The notes beneath the pieces are model-generated. The model did no database searches. It saw only the letters and a program-made list of their open reading frames with translations, and had not been told where the DNA came from. This document shows, in pieces, positions 28,421-38,939 of a stretch of DNA of 64,000 nucleotides. Within the stretch, counting starts at the first letter, position 1. Each line of letters starts with the position of its first letter. The stretch is from contig CAIZNI010000060.1 in NCBI GenBank assembly GCA_903934295.1, positions 1-64,000 of the forward strand, read 5' to 3'. Source of the DNA: an uncultured beta proteobacterium (GTDB lineage Bacteria > Pseudomonadota > Gammaproteobacteria > Burkholderiales > Burkholderiaceae_E). Position numbers and translations under genes: made by a program.

Positions 28421-29092
28421 CTAGCGCGCCTGGCGTTGCAGGATGTTCAGAAACTCGTCCACGAAGGTATCGAAGCGGGTGGACAGGCGATCGATGTCGT
28501 GGGCGAATCGGTTGTAGGCCACCACCGCCGGGATCGCGGCGAACAGGCCGATCGCGGTGGCCACCAGGGCCTCGGCGATGCCCGGTGCCACCGCGGCAAG
28601 CGTCGCCTGCTGCACATTGGCCAGCCCGCGAAAGGCATTCATGATGCCCCAGACGGTGCCGAACAGGCCGATGTAGGGGCTGACCGACCCGGCCGAGGCG
28701 AGAAACGCCAGGCCGCGCTCGAGCTGGTCCATCTCGCGCTGGTAGGCCGCGCGCATCGAGCGCCGGGCGCCATCGAGCATGGCCTGCACATCGCCGGGTT
28801 TCTGTTCCCGGGTCTTGATGAACTCGCCCATGCCCGATTCGAAGATCCGGGCGAGCGAGCCTGATTCGCGTCGGCCATCATGAACCAGCTGGTACAGGGT
28901 GTTGAGGTCGCGGTCTCTCCAGAAGTCGGTCTCGAAGCGCTCGGTGTCGGCGCGCGAGCGGTGAATCTGGAAGCCCTTGCGAAAGATGGTCGTCCAGGAG
29001 GCCAGCGAGATCCCCAGCAGCAGCAGCATCACCAGCTGCACCAGCACGCTGGCGTTGGTGATCAGGGACAGGATGGACAGTTCGTTGTTCAC
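28421..29092 (-). CDS. tolQ: TolQ, proton-channel subunit (ExbB family)
   Basis: 223 residues from a GTG start at 29092 with GAGG 9-12 bp upstream. Three membrane helices: VLVQLVMLLLLGISLASW, SVSPYIGLFGTVWGIMNAF and IGLFAAIPAVVAYN, in the order of the MotA/TolQ/ExbB family. It forms the proton-driven motor with TolR. The preceding gene is ybgC, 38 bp away, so the standard ybgC-tolQRAB-pal-cpoB order is kept. Confidence 0.94.
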   Translation of the reverse strand: MNNELSILSLITNASVLVQLVMLLLLGISLASWTTIFRKGFQIHRSRADTERFETDFWRDRDLNTLYQLVHDGRRESGSLARIFESGMGEFIKTREQKPGDVQAMLDGARRSMRAAYQREMDQLERGLAFLASAGSVSPYIGLFGTVWGIMNAFRGLANVQQATLAAVAPGIAEALVATAIGLFAAIPAVVAYNRFAHDIDRLSTRFDTFVDEFLNILQRQAR

Positions 29093-29130
29093 GTCGGCGG
29101 ACCTCGGTTGTGACTTGCGCGACACCGGCC

Positions 29131-29586
29131 TCAGGCCGGCATCGCCAGTTTTTCCAGCAGCCATCGCGGCAGTCCGGCGGCGCGCTGGGTTCGCGCGTCG
29201 ATGGCCGCCACCCGCAGGTCGGACTGCACCAGGATCTGCCCGTCGGGCACGGCACGCGCCTGCTGGATCAGCCGCAGGCTGGCGCGGCGGGTTTCCAGCA
29301 GTCTGACATCGATATCGAGTTCGTCGTCGAGCCGGGCCGGCAGGCGGTAGTCGATGAACAGGTCGCGCACCACCAGCAGCACCGAGTCGCGCTCGGCGAG
29401 TTCGCGATGCACCGCACCCAGCGAACGCAGCCAGTCGGTGCGTGCCCGCTCGAAAAAGCGCAGCCAGTTGGCGTGGTAGACGATGCCCCCGGCATCGGTG
29501 TCTTCGTAGTAGACGCGCAGGCGTGTCAGGAAAACCGGCTCGGGCGGGGCGGTCAGGGGGGGCGGTGTTCGCAGACCTCGGGTCAC
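29131..29586 (-). CDS. ybgC: Acyl-CoA thioesterase YbgC (hot-dog fold)
   Basis: 151 residues. The signature YYEDTDAGGIVYHANWLRFF carries the catalytic Asp31, and ERARTDWLRSLG follows. The enzyme hydrolyses acyl-CoA or acyl-ACP thioesters in the cytoplasm and is almost always the first gene of tol-pal operons. About 18 N-terminal residues precede the fold, slightly more than in E. coli. Confidence 0.92.
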   Translation of the reverse strand: MTRGLRTPPPLTAPPEPVFLTRLRVYYEDTDAGGIVYHANWLRFFERARTDWLRSLGAVHRELAERDSVLLVVRDLFIDYRLPARLDDELDIDVRLLETRRASLRLIQQARAVPDGQILVQSDLRVAAIDARTQRAAGLPRWLLEKLAMPA

Positions 29587-29632
29587 GCGAGGATTCTAGC
29601 AAGTGCGCCCGCGGCGGCGCCTGCCGGCTGGC

Positions 29633-30364
29633 TCACCGGGCTGCCGGCAGCAGGTTCCAGATCAGCACCAGCACCGCGATCGCCCCGCCGATCGCCAGCG
29701 TCGCGCGCACCAGCCCGGCCCGCCGGTATTCTTCCCAGTCGAATTTTTCGGCCATGACGGTGGCCAGCGCGAAGCCACCGATCATGCCGCCGATGTGGGC
29801 GGCGTTGTCGAGGTGGCTCGCCACGAAGCCCATCACCATCGAATAGCCCACGAAGATCAGCATCGAGGAGCGCATCGCGGCCACCAGCGCCGGGGGCAGC
29901 TTGTTGTGCTTGGTGAACAGTGCCGACAGCAGCGCCCCGACCACCCCGAAGATCGCCCCCGACGCGCCCACCGACACCGTCTTGCTGGCGGCAAAGAACA
30001 GGCTGGCCATCGAGCCGAACAGCCCCGAGAACACATAGATGACCAGGAACTGGGTGTTGCCATAGAACCGCTCGGCGATTCGGCCGGTGTCCCACAGCGC
30101 CCACATGTTGAAGCCCAGATGGATGATGCCCCCGTGCAGCAGCGTGGCCGACATCAGTCGCCAGGGCTGCTCCTGGGTGAAGGGCAGGAAGTTGCCGCCC
30201 CAGAACAGCAGCGATCGCGCATCGGGCGAGATCGGCGACATCCCGCTCAGCAGATTGAGCAGCCAGACCGCCACATTGAGTCCGACGATGAACTTGGTCA
30301 CCCACAGGCGCGGCGTCGCCTGCTGCAGGCGCCAGAGGAATTCATCGTGATCCGGATGGGCCAT
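29633..30364 (-). CDS. Rhomboid family intramembrane serine protease
   Basis: 243 residues with six or seven membrane segments. The catalytic dyad is Ser135 in GASGAIFG and His190 in AHIGGMIGG. GGIIHLGFNMWALW (about 78-91) is the conserved L1 loop/second-helix motif with the structural His and Asn. It cleaves membrane proteins within the bilayer; the substrate is not evident. It lies between ruvB and ybgC on the same strand. Confidence 0.92.
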   Translation of the reverse strand: MAHPDHDEFLWRLQQATPRLWVTKFIVGLNVAVWLLNLLSGMSPISPDARSLLFWGGNFLPFTQEQPWRLMSATLLHGGIIHLGFNMWALWDTGRIAERFYGNTQFLVIYVFSGLFGSMASLFFAASKTVSVGASGAIFGVVGALLSALFTKHNKLPPALVAAMRSSMLIFVGYSMVMGFVASHLDNAAHIGGMIGGFALATVMAEKFDWEEYRRAGLVRATLAIGGAIAVLVLIWNLLPAAR

Positions 30365-30397
30365 GGAAGATGCCGGTGCGGGATTCGGGGGCGGCGG

Positions 30398-31452
<1,055 letters not shown>

Positions 31453-31456
<4 letters not shown>

Positions 31457-32037
31457 GGCCGGGCCAGGTGGCGCAGTGCCTGGCGGATGCCTTCGGACAC
31501 ATCGATGCCGGCGGGCAACTGGCGGATGACCGTGGCGGTCTCGCGCTCGGAGTAGCCCAGCGCGAGCAGCGCCCGCAGCACATCGGTGTCGGCCGGGCCG
31601 GGTTGCCCGTCGGGCTGGCCGGCACTGGCCAACTCGGCACCCAGCTTGCCCTTGAGTTCGAGCAGCAGCCGCTCGGCGGTTTTCTTGCCGATGCCCGGGA
31701 CCCGCGTCAGCCGGGACGCTTCCTGCAGGGTGACGGCCTGGGCCAGTTCGGTCACCGACAGCCCCGACAGCAGGGCCAGCGCGATCCGCGGTCCCACGCC
31801 GGTGATGCGGACCAGCTGCCGGAAGGCCTGGCGCTCGGCCGCGGTCAGGAAGCCGTACAGCAGGTTGGCGTCCTCGCGGATGACCTGATGGATGAGCAGG
31901 ATCACCCGCTCGCCCGCCACCGGCAGGTCATAGAAGGTGCTCATCGGGACGTCGACCTCGTAGCCGACCCCGTTGACGTCGATCAGCAGGGTGGGCGGGT
32001 CCTTGTCGAGCAGGGTTCCGCAGAGGCGTCCGATCAT
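31453..32037 (-). CDS. ruvA: Holliday junction DNA helicase RuvA
   Basis: 194 residues from ATG 32037. The N-terminal OB fold starts [20 protein letters not shown]; helix-hairpin-helix motifs [14 protein letters not shown] and [16 protein letters not shown] follow, and domain III binds RuvB. It overlaps by 4 bp both the upstream acyl-CoA synthetase stop and the downstream ruvB start, so translation of all three is probably coupled. Confidence 0.96.
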
Positions 32038-33599
32038 GGCTTCGAGCTTACACCAGCGGCCCGGTAGCGATCCTTCAGCAGCCGCTTGTAGAGCTTGCCG
32101 GTCGGCAGGCGCGGCATCTGGTCGATGAAGTCGATCGAGCGCGGCACCATGTAGCGCGCCACCCGGGTGCGCACGAACTCGAGCAGCTCGGCCGCCAGCG
32201 CGTCGCTGGGCGCGATGCCGGCGGCCGGCTCGACGATCGCCTTGACCGCCTCGCCCATCTCGGCGTCGGGCACGCCGATCACCGCGACGTCGCCCACCGC
32301 CGGGTGCATCACCAGCGCGTTCTCGACCGCCTGCGGGTAGATGTTCACGCCGCCCGAGATGATCATGAATGCGCTGCGGTCGGTCAGGTGCAGGTAGCCC
32401 TGCCCGTCGACATAGCCGATGTCGCCCACCGTGGTCCAGGTGGCGTGGCGCGGGTGCTGCGCGTCGCGGGTGGCCTGCGGGGCGTTGTGGTACTGGAACG
32501 GGACCTCGTCGCGTTCGAAATACACCAGTCCGGCCTCGCCGGCCGGCACCTCGTCGCCCTGTTCGTCGCAGATGCGCAGGGTGCCGATCAGCGCACGGCC
32601 CACCGAGCCGGGATGGGCCAGCCACTCGGTGCTGCCGATCGCGGTGACGCCGTTGCCTTCGCTGGCGCCGTAGTACTCCTCGAGGATCGGACCCCACCAG
32701 TCGATCATCTGACGCTTGACGTCGACCGGGCAGGGTGCGGCCGCGTGGATCGCGATCTGGTGGCTGGACAGGTCGTGCGCGTCGCGCTCGGCGGCCGAGA
32801 GCTTGAGCATGCGCACGAACATCGTCGGCACCCACTGGCTGTGGGTGACCCGGTAGCGCTCGATCAGGCGCAGCGCCTCGAGGGGATCGAACTTGTCCAT
32901 CATGACCACCGTGCCGCCCAGGAACTGCACCGACTGGCAGTAGCCCAGCGGGGCCGCGTGATACAGCGGGGCGGGCGACAGGTAGACCGTGTCGGCGCAC
33001 AGGCCGTAGCCGGCGAGCTGGCGCCGGCGTGGCGCGTTCATGCCGTCGGCGACCCGGCCGCCCTGCTGGGCGCGGATGATGCCCTTCGGACGACCCGTCG
33101 TGCCCGAGCTGTAGAACATCGTGGCGCCCATCCATTCATCGGCCAGCCGGCTGGCCGGGTGGCGGGCCAGCGTGTCCTCGTAGGAGGTCCAGCCGTCGAT
33201 GGTGCCGTCGACCATCAGCCGCAGCTCGCACCCCGGCATCAGCGGCGTCAGGCTGGCGGCCAGGTCGCGCATCGCCAGCGAACTCACTACCACCCGGGCG
33301 GCGCTGTCGGCAATGATGTAGGCGGCCTCGTCGGCGGTCAGGAATCGGTTGACCGGCGCGATCAGCAGGCCGCTGCGCAGCGCCGCCCAGCAGACCTCCA
33401 GGTAGCGCATGTTGTTTTCCATGACGATCGCGATCCGATCGCCCTGGCGCAGCCCGAGCGCGTAAAGGCACTGTGCCAGCCGGTTGGAGCGCTCGTCGAT
33501 GTCGCGATAGGTCAGCACCGCCCCGGTCGTGCCGTTGATGAGGGCCGGCTTGTCCGGGGTGCGCAGGGCGTGATCGCCCAGGAATTGCGGTTCGGTCAT
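32034..33599 (-). CDS. AMP-forming acyl-CoA synthetase inserted between ruvC and ruvA
   Basis: 521 residues of the ANL superfamily. The P-loop is [14 protein letters not shown] (about 160-175), the adenylate motif [18 protein letters not shown] is present, and the catalytic Lys is in [14 protein letters not shown] near the C-terminus. It activates a carboxylic acid as acyl-AMP and then acyl-CoA; chain length or aromatic preference cannot be told. Its stop overlaps the ruvA start (ATGA), and ruvC lies 42 bp upstream, so it interrupts the usual ruvC-ruvA-ruvB order without breaking the operon. Confidence 0.88.
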   Translation of the reverse strand: MTEPQFLGDHALRTPDKPALINGTTGAVLTYRDIDERSNRLAQCLYALGLRQGDRIAIVMENNMRYLEVCWAALRSGLLIAPVNRFLTADEAAYIIADSAARVVVSSLAMRDLAASLTPLMPGCELRLMVDGTIDGWTSYEDTLARHPASRLADEWMGATMFYSSGTTGRPKGIIRAQQGGRVADGMNAPRRRQLAGYGLCADTVYLSPAPLYHAAPLGYCQSVQFLGGTVVMMDKFDPLEALRLIERYRVTHSQWVPTMFVRMLKLSAAERDAHDLSSHQIAIHAAAPCPVDVKRQMIDWWGPILEEYYGASEGNGVTAIGSTEWLAHPGSVGRALIGTLRICDEQGDEVPAGEAGLVYFERDEVPFQYHNAPQATRDAQHPRHATWTTVGDIGYVDGQGYLHLTDRSAFMIISGGVNIYPQAVENALVMHPAVGDVAVIGVPDAEMGEAVKAIVEPAAGIAPSDALAAELLEFVRTRVARYMVPRSIDFIDQMPRLPTGKLYKRLLKDRYRAAGVSSKP

Positions 33600-33641
33600 G
33601 GAGGGCGCTCGCCTGGAGGGTGGAGGGTCTGGGAAGGCCGG

Positions 33642-34202
33642 TCAGCGCAGCCGACCGGCGCGCATGCGCGCGCCGCGCTGGGCGCGGGTGCCGGGGGTAC
33701 TGGCTGGGGCGCCGCTGTTGGCCGCGGCCTGCCCGGTCATCGCGCCCGCGTGGGCATGACAGATCGCGCAGGCCAGCGCATCGGCGGCGTCGGGAGAGGG
33801 CACGCCGGGCAGCGACAGCAGGCGTTGCACCATCCACTGCACCTGTTCCTTGGCCGCCCGGCCGGTGCCCACCACCGCCTGCTTGACCTGCAGCGCGGAG
33901 TATTCATGCACCGGCAGTCCGGCCGCCACCAGCGTGGTGATCGCCGCCCCGCGCGCCTGGCCCAGCAGCAGCGTCGACTGGGGGTTGACGTTGACGAACA
34001 CGATCTCGACCACCGCGAGGTCGGGGCGGTACTGGGCCAGCACCTCGCCGATGCCGTCGTGGATCACCTTCAGGCGCGGGGGCAGCGGCCCGGCGGCGAT
34101 CCGGATCACACCGCTGGCCACATAGCGCAGGCTCGAGCCCTCGACGTCGATGACCCCGAAGCCGGTGACCCGCAGGCCGGGGTCGATCCCCAGGATGCGC
34201 AA
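33642..34202 (-). CDS. ruvC: Crossover junction endodeoxyribonuclease RuvC
   Basis: 186 residues. The RNase H fold starts [19 protein letters not shown] with the first catalytic Asp. [13 protein letters not shown] holds the Glu and [16 protein letters not shown] the C-terminal acidic pair. It resolves Holliday junctions. The tail after residue 165 is low-complexity and basic ([13 protein letters not shown]). Confidence 0.95.
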   Translation of the reverse strand: MRILGIDPGLRVTGFGVIDVEGSSLRYVASGVIRIAAGPLPPRLKVIHDGIGEVLAQYRPDLAVVEIVFVNVNPQSTLLLGQARGAAITTLVAAGLPVHEYSALQVKQAVVGTGRAAKEQVQWMVQRLLSLPGVPSPDAADALACAICHAHAGAMTGQAAANSGAPASTPGTRAQRGARMRAGRLR

Positions 34203-34233
34203 GGGCGCTCGCTCGGGCGGGCGGCGTGTCCGG

Positions 34234-35796
34234 TCAGTGCCGGAAGTGCCGCACGCCGGTGAAGACCATCGCCACGCCGCGCTCGTCGGCAGCGGCGATC
34301 ACTTCGGCGTCGCGCACCGAGCCGCCAGGCTGGATGACCGAGGACGCACCGGCGTCGACCACCACATCGAGGCCGTCGCGAAACGGGAAGAACGCGTCGG
34401 AGGCGACCGCCGAGCCGGCCAGCGACAGGCCCGCGTGGCCGGCCTTGATCGAGGCGATGCGGGCCGAGTCGATCCGGCTCATCTGCCCGGCGCCCACGCC
34501 CAGCGTGCGGCCGTCGCCGCAGAACACGATCGCATTCGACTTCACGAACTGGGCGACCCGCCAGGCGAAAAGCAGGTCGGCCATCTGCTGCGCGGTGGGC
34601 GCCAGGCGCGAGACCACGCGCACGTCGGCCGGCGTGAGCACGTGCTCGTCGGGCGACTGCACCAGCAGCCCGCCGCCGACCCGCTTCAGGTCGTACCCGT
34701 TGCCCGAGCGGGCCACCGCGATCTCGAGCAGCCGCACATTCTGCTTGGCGGCGAAGACCGCGCGCGCGCCCGCGTCGAAGCCCGGCGCGATCAGAACCTC
34801 GACGAACTGGCGCGCCACCTCGGTGGCAGCCGCCGCATCGAGCGGATGGTTGAAGGCGATGATCCCGCCGAAGGCCGAGGTCGGGTCGGTCTGCAGCGCC
34901 TTGCGATAGGCGCCCAGGCAGTCCGCAGCGATCGCCACACCGCAAGGGTTGGCGTGCTTGACGATCACGCAGGCCGGCTCGTCGAAGCGCTTCACGCACT
35001 CCCAGGCCGCGTCGGCATCGGCGATGTTGTTGTACGACAGCTCCTTGCCCTGCAGTTGTTGGTAGTCGGCCAGGCTGCCCGGCGCCGGTGCCAGGTCGCG
35101 GTAGAACGCGGCGCTCTGGTGCGGGTTCTCGCCGTAGCGCATGTCCTGCACCTTCAGCCACTGCTGGGTGAACACCGCCGGATGCGGCTCGCGGGTGCCG
35201 TCGGGGGCCAGCGCGGTCAGCCAGTTGGCGATCGCGCCGTCGTATTGCGCGGTGTGCGCGAACACCTTGCGCGCAAGGTCGAAGCGGGTCGGTGCCGACA
35301 CGCCGCCGGTGGCGGCGATCTCGGCCAGCACCCCGGCGTAGTCGGCTGGGTCGACCAGCACCGCCACGCCGCCGTGATTCTTGGCGGCTGCCCGCAGCAT
35401 GGTCGGTCCGCCGATGTCGATGTTCTCGATCGCGTCCTCGAGCGTGCAATCGGGGTTCGCCACCGTGCGCTGGAAGGGATAGAGGTTGACCACCAGCAGG
35501 TCGATGGTCCCGATGCCGTGCTGGGCGAGCGCGCTCAGGTGCTCGGGCAGGTCGCGGCGCGCCAGCAGGCCGCCGTGGACCTTCGGGTGCAGGGTCTTGA
35601 CCCGACCGTCGAGCATTTCCGGAAAGCCGGTGTAGTCGGAGACCTCGATGACCGGCAGGCCGGCCTGCGCGAGCAGTTTCGCGGTGCCCCCGGTGGACAG
35701 CAGTTCGATGCCGCGATCGGTCAGCGTGCGCGCAAGCTCGACGATCCCGTCCTTGTCGGAGACGCTGAGCAGCGCTCTTTTCACCTGGTGAGTCAT
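34234..35796 (-). CDS. purH: Bifunctional AICAR formyltransferase/IMP cyclohydrolase
   Basis: 520 residues from ATG 35796. The N-terminal cyclohydrolase (MGS-like) domain starts [18 protein letters not shown] and includes [11 protein letters not shown] and [13 protein letters not shown]. The transformylase domain holds [11 protein letters not shown] and KHANPCGVA. It performs the last two steps of IMP synthesis. Its start overlaps the fis stop by 4 bp, giving a dusB-fis-purH unit. Confidence 0.96.
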   Translation of the reverse strand: MTHQVKRALLSVSDKDGIVELARTLTDRGIELLSTGGTAKLLAQAGLPVIEVSDYTGFPEMLDGRVKTLHPKVHGGLLARRDLPEHLSALAQHGIGTIDLLVVNLYPFQRTVANPDCTLEDAIENIDIGGPTMLRAAAKNHGGVAVLVDPADYAGVLAEIAATGGVSAPTRFDLARKVFAHTAQYDGAIANWLTALAPDGTREPHPAVFTQQWLKVQDMRYGENPHQSAAFYRDLAPAPGSLADYQQLQGKELSYNNIADADAAWECVKRFDEPACVIVKHANPCGVAIAADCLGAYRKALQTDPTSAFGGIIAFNHPLDAAAATEVARQFVEVLIAPGFDAGARAVFAAKQNVRLLEIAVARSGNGYDLKRVGGGLLVQSPDEHVLTPADVRVVSRLAPTAQQMADLLFAWRVAQFVKSNAIVFCGDGRTLGVGAGQMSRIDSARIASIKAGHAGLSLAGSAVASDAFFPFRDGLDVVVDAGASSVIQPGGSVRDAEVIAAADERGVAMVFTGVRHFRH

Positions 35797-36029
35797 AGCA
35801 TCCCGTGCAGCTGAAGCTTCTTGCGAAGCGTGTTTCGGTTGATGCCCAGCATCTCGCTGGCGCGCAGCTGGTTGCCCTGCGCCTGGCGCATGACCACCTC
35901 GAGCATCGGGCGCTCGACCGCCCGGATCACCATGTCGTAGATCGAGCCCGGGGGCGTGCCCTCGAGGTCGCGGAAATACTTTTCCAGGCTGCGCGTGACC
36001 GCTTCGTCGATCGTCTGCTGGCGGGTCAT
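35793..36029 (-). CDS. fis: Fis family DNA-binding protein
   Basis: 78 residues from ATG 36029. The C-terminal helix-turn-helix is [21 protein letters not shown], close to E. coli Fis. The protein is shorter at the N-terminus than E. coli Fis (98 residues), as is common in betaproteobacteria. Both ends overlap neighbouring genes by 4 bp (dusB, purH). Confidence 0.93.
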   Translation of the reverse strand: MTRQQTIDEAVTRSLEKYFRDLEGTPPGSIYDMVIRAVERPMLEVVMRQAQGNQLRASEMLGINRNTLRKKLQLHGML

Positions 36030-37054
36030 GCCACCTCCCGGTGGTCGAAAGTGTTCTGGTTGGCGGCCCCCGGCGGCGGGGCGAGGGCCGACGGATCGGC
36101 GGCGAAGAAGTGCTCCAGCGCGCTGATCTGCTCGCGCGGGCTCGACAGTGTGTTGAATGCCTGGCGGTGGGCCTGCCAGCCCGGGCTGTCCGAGAGGTAC
36201 CAGCCGACATGCTTGCGGGCGGTTCGCACACCGGTGTATTCGCCGTGGAACCGGTAATGATCCTGCAGGTGCTCGAGCAGGTGGGCCCGGATCTCGCCCA
36301 GGTCGGGGCCGGCCAGCGCCTGTCCGGTCGCGAGGAAATGCGCGATCTCGCGAAAGATCCAGGGCCGGCCCTGGGCCGCTCGTCCGATCATGACCGCGTC
36401 GGCGCCGGTGGCCAGCAGCACCGCGCGCGCCTGCTCGGGCGAGTCGATGTCGCCGTTGGCCACCACCGGCACGCCCACCGACTGCTTGACCGCGGCGATG
36501 GTGTCGTACTCGGCCTGGCCCCGATAGGCGCAGGCGCGGGTGCGCCCGTGGACGGTGATCATGTCCACGCCGAGCTGCTCGAAGCGGCGCGCCAGGTCGA
36601 CCGCATTGCGCCGCAGGGGATCGGGGCCGGTGCGCATCTTGACGGTGACCGGCACCTCGACCGCTGCGCGCACCGCGCTCACGATGGCCATGGCCAGCGC
36701 CTCGTTGGCCATCAGCGCCGAGCCGGCCTGAACGTTGCACACCTTGCGTGCCGGGCAGCCCATGTTGATGTCGATGATCTGCGCGCCGCGCTCGACGTTG
36801 TAGCGGGCGGCCTGCGCCATCATCGCCGGATCGGCGCCGGCGATCTGCACCGCGCGCGGCTCGGTCTCGCCGGCATGGTCGATGCGCCGCTGGGTCTTGA
36901 CGCTGTCGCGCAGGCTCGGGTCGGACGCGCTCATTTCCGAGACCGCGTAGCCGGCGCCCAGCGCCCGGCAGAGCGCGCGAAACGGCCGGTCGGTGACCCC
37001 GGCCATCGGTGCGACGAACACGTTGTTGGGCAGCGTGTACGGTCCGATCTTCAT
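36026..37054 (-). CDS. dusB: tRNA-dihydrouridine synthase B
   Basis: 342 residues. FMN-binding TIM barrel starts [15 protein letters not shown]. The catalytic Cys lies in [12 protein letters not shown], with TVKMRTG and TVHGRTRA later in the barrel. It reduces uridine to dihydrouridine in tRNA D-loops. The dusB-fis pairing is conserved in proteobacteria. Confidence 0.95.
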   Translation of the reverse strand: MKIGPYTLPNNVFVAPMAGVTDRPFRALCRALGAGYAVSEMSASDPSLRDSVKTQRRIDHAGETEPRAVQIAGADPAMMAQAARYNVERGAQIIDINMGCPARKVCNVQAGSALMANEALAMAIVSAVRAAVEVPVTVKMRTGPDPLRRNAVDLARRFEQLGVDMITVHGRTRACAYRGQAEYDTIAAVKQSVGVPVVANGDIDSPEQARAVLLATGADAVMIGRAAQGRPWIFREIAHFLATGQALAGPDLGEIRAHLLEHLQDHYRFHGEYTGVRTARKHVGWYLSDSPGWQAHRQAFNTLSSPREQISALEHFFAADPSALAPPPGAANQNTFDHREVA

Positions 37055-37080
37055 GGGCAGGGGGACTCCGGAATGAACGA

Positions 37081-37107
37081 CGGCGCGATGAAAAGGCCAT
37101 CGCGCCG
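37081..37107 (-). terminator. Hairpin between murU and dusB
   Basis: CGGCGCGATG and CATCGCGCCG form a perfect 10-bp stem with a 7-nt loop. There is only a weak T content downstream. A -10-like TAGAAT lies just before it (37121-37126, minus strand), so it could instead be a structure in the dusB leader. Confidence 0.45.
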
Positions 37108-37142
37108 GCAGGGGGAGGCAATTCTAGCGAAAATCCGGCTGC

Positions 37143-37829
37143 TTAAGAAATGTGCAGCGCAGCAAGCTCGGCCAGACGTTCCGGAGTGCCCACGTCGACC
37201 CACCGTCCGCCGTGGTGTTCGGCGCCGATCCGGCGCTCGTCGATCAGCGCATCGAGCACCGGGCGAAGCCGCAGCCGGGTGCCGGGCGCGATCGCCGCGA
37301 AGACCTGCGGGCGGTAGACCGCGATGCCGCTGAAGGTGCGGGTCGGCGCGTTCGCCGCCGCGCGCAGCAGCCGACCTTCGCTCAGCCGGAAGTCGCCCCC
37401 GGCGTGCTCGGCCGGATTGGCCACCATCACGCACCAGGCCGCCAGGCCGGCCGCGTCCATCTGCAGCGCGATCGTGCGGGCCCGGCCGAAATCGAAGTCG
37501 GTGAAGACATCGCCGTTGACCACCAGGAACGGATCGGGGCCCAGCAGCGCCAGCGCCTGCGCGATTCCGCCGGCCGTCTCCAGGGCCACCGGCTCGGGCG
37601 AGTAGCGGATCCGCAGCCCCCAGCGGGCGCCGTCGCCCAGGTGCCGCTCGATCTGTTCGCCCAGGTGGGCATGATTGACCACCACCTCGCGGATGCCCGC
37701 CGCGGCCAGCCCGCGCAGGTGCCATTCGATCATCGGGCGTCCGCCCACCGGCAGCAGCGGTTTGGGACAGTGGTCGGTCAGCGGTCGCAGCCGTTCGCCG
37801 CGTCCGGCCGCCAGGATCATCGCGCGCAT
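37143..37829 (-). CDS. murU: N-acetylmuramate alpha-1-phosphate uridylyltransferase
   Basis: 228 residues from ATG 37829. The nucleotidyltransferase signature AAGRGERLRPLTDHCPKPLL is at the N-terminus, with LVVNGDVFTDFDF as metal site. It converts MurNAc-1-phosphate to UDP-MurNAc. Its position 14 bp after amgK supports MurU over a generic sugar nucleotidyltransferase. Confidence 0.88.
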   Translation of the reverse strand: MRAMILAAGRGERLRPLTDHCPKPLLPVGGRPMIEWHLRGLAAAGIREVVVNHAHLGEQIERHLGDGARWGLRIRYSPEPVALETAGGIAQALALLGPDPFLVVNGDVFTDFDFGRARTIALQMDAAGLAAWCVMVANPAEHAGGDFRLSEGRLLRAAANAPTRTFSGIAVYRPQVFAAIAPGTRLRLRPVLDALIDERRIGAEHHGGRWVDVGTPERLAELAALHIS

Positions 37830-37843
37830 CCCGAGCCGCGCCG

Positions 37844-38884
37844 TTAGAAGGTGTAGCCGGTCTGGCGGGTGCGCTGCTCGACGCGCTCGATGACCTGCGC
37901 CAGTCGGCCGAAGTGGCGATAGCGCGAGGCCGTCTTGAGCACATGCTCGAGTACCGGCGGCAGGTCGGCCAGGTAGCGGTCCTTGCCGTCGCGGTGGCTC
38001 AGGCGCGCGAAGATGCCCAGCACCTTGAGGTGGCGCTGCAGGCCCATCCATTCGAACTGGCGATAGAAGTCGCCGAAGGCGTGGGGCATCGGCAGTCCGG
38101 CCTTGCGCGCGCGCTCCCAGTGACGGATCGCCAGGTCGAGCACCTGCTCCTCGGGCCAGCTCACATACGCGTCGCGCAAGAGCGAGACCAGGTCGTAGGT
38201 GTAGGGGCCGTGCACCGCGTCCTGGAAGTCGAGCACGCCCGGGTTGGACTCGCCGGGCAGCACCATCAGGTTGCGCGAGTGATAGTCGCGGTGCACGAAT
38301 ACCGCCGGCTGCGCCAGCGCGTCGGTGATCAGCAGCTCGAAGGCCTCCTGCAGCGTGTTCCGGTCGTCGTCGAGCGTCACCTGCCGATGCCGTTCCACGT
38401 ACCACTGCGGGTAGAGGTCGAGCTCGCGGGCGAGCAGCGCGCGGTCATACGCCGGAAAGACACCCGCGCGGCTGGCCACCTGCAGACGCACCAGCGCGAC
38501 GCAGGCCTCGCGGTAGAGGACCGGCGCGGTCTGCTCGTTGAGGGCCTGCAGGTAGGTGAGCGAGCCGAAATCATCGAGCAGCAGAAAGCCCTGATCGACA
38601 TCGGCGGCCAGCACGCGCGGCACGCTCAATCCGGCCTCGCCCATGACGGCGGCGGCATGGATGAAGGGCCGGCAGTCCTCCTGCGGGGGCGGGGCGTCCA
38701 TCACCACCAGGCTGGTGGCCGCCTCGTGACGGGCCGACAGCCGGAAATAACGCCGGAAGCTCGCGTCGTCGGAGGCGCTGTGCAGGCTGGCGGGCTGCAG
38801 GTTGAATTCGCCCGGCAATCCGGAGAGCCAACAGGCAAGCGCTTCCAGGCGGGGGTCTGACGAAGGGGTTTCGCGTTGGGTCAT
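37844..38884 (-). CDS. amgK: N-acetylmuramate/N-acetylglucosamine anomeric kinase
   Basis: 346 residues from ATG 38884. The aminoglycoside-phosphotransferase-like fold shows the catalytic loop VFVHRDYHSRNLMV and the metal motif GVLDFQDAVHGP. AmgK phosphorylates MurNAc at the anomeric carbon. With MurU it recycles cell-wall MurNAc directly to UDP-MurNAc, bypassing MurA, the fosfomycin target. It is divergent from lptD, with 55 bp between starts. Confidence 0.9.
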   Translation of the reverse strand: MTQRETPSSDPRLEALACWLSGLPGEFNLQPASLHSASDDASFRRYFRLSARHEAATSLVVMDAPPPQEDCRPFIHAAAVMGEAGLSVPRVLAADVDQGFLLLDDFGSLTYLQALNEQTAPVLYREACVALVRLQVASRAGVFPAYDRALLARELDLYPQWYVERHRQVTLDDDRNTLQEAFELLITDALAQPAVFVHRDYHSRNLMVLPGESNPGVLDFQDAVHGPYTYDLVSLLRDAYVSWPEEQVLDLAIRHWERARKAGLPMPHAFGDFYRQFEWMGLQRHLKVLGIFARLSHRDGKDRYLADLPPVLEHVLKTASRYRHFGRLAQVIERVEQRTRQTGYTF

Positions 38885-38920
38885 GAGGGTCGCAGACAAT
38901 GGCGTGGCGGCGCGGGTTCG

Positions 38921-38926
38921 TATAAT
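38921..38926 (+). promoter_or_regulatory. -10 element before lptD
   Basis: A perfect TATAAT lies 14 bp before the lptD ATG, and AGGG at 38928-38931 could serve as Shine-Dalgarno. No good -35 is visible at 16-18 bp, so activity is unproven. Confidence 0.4.
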
Positions 38927-38939
38927 AAGGGCACCCGCC

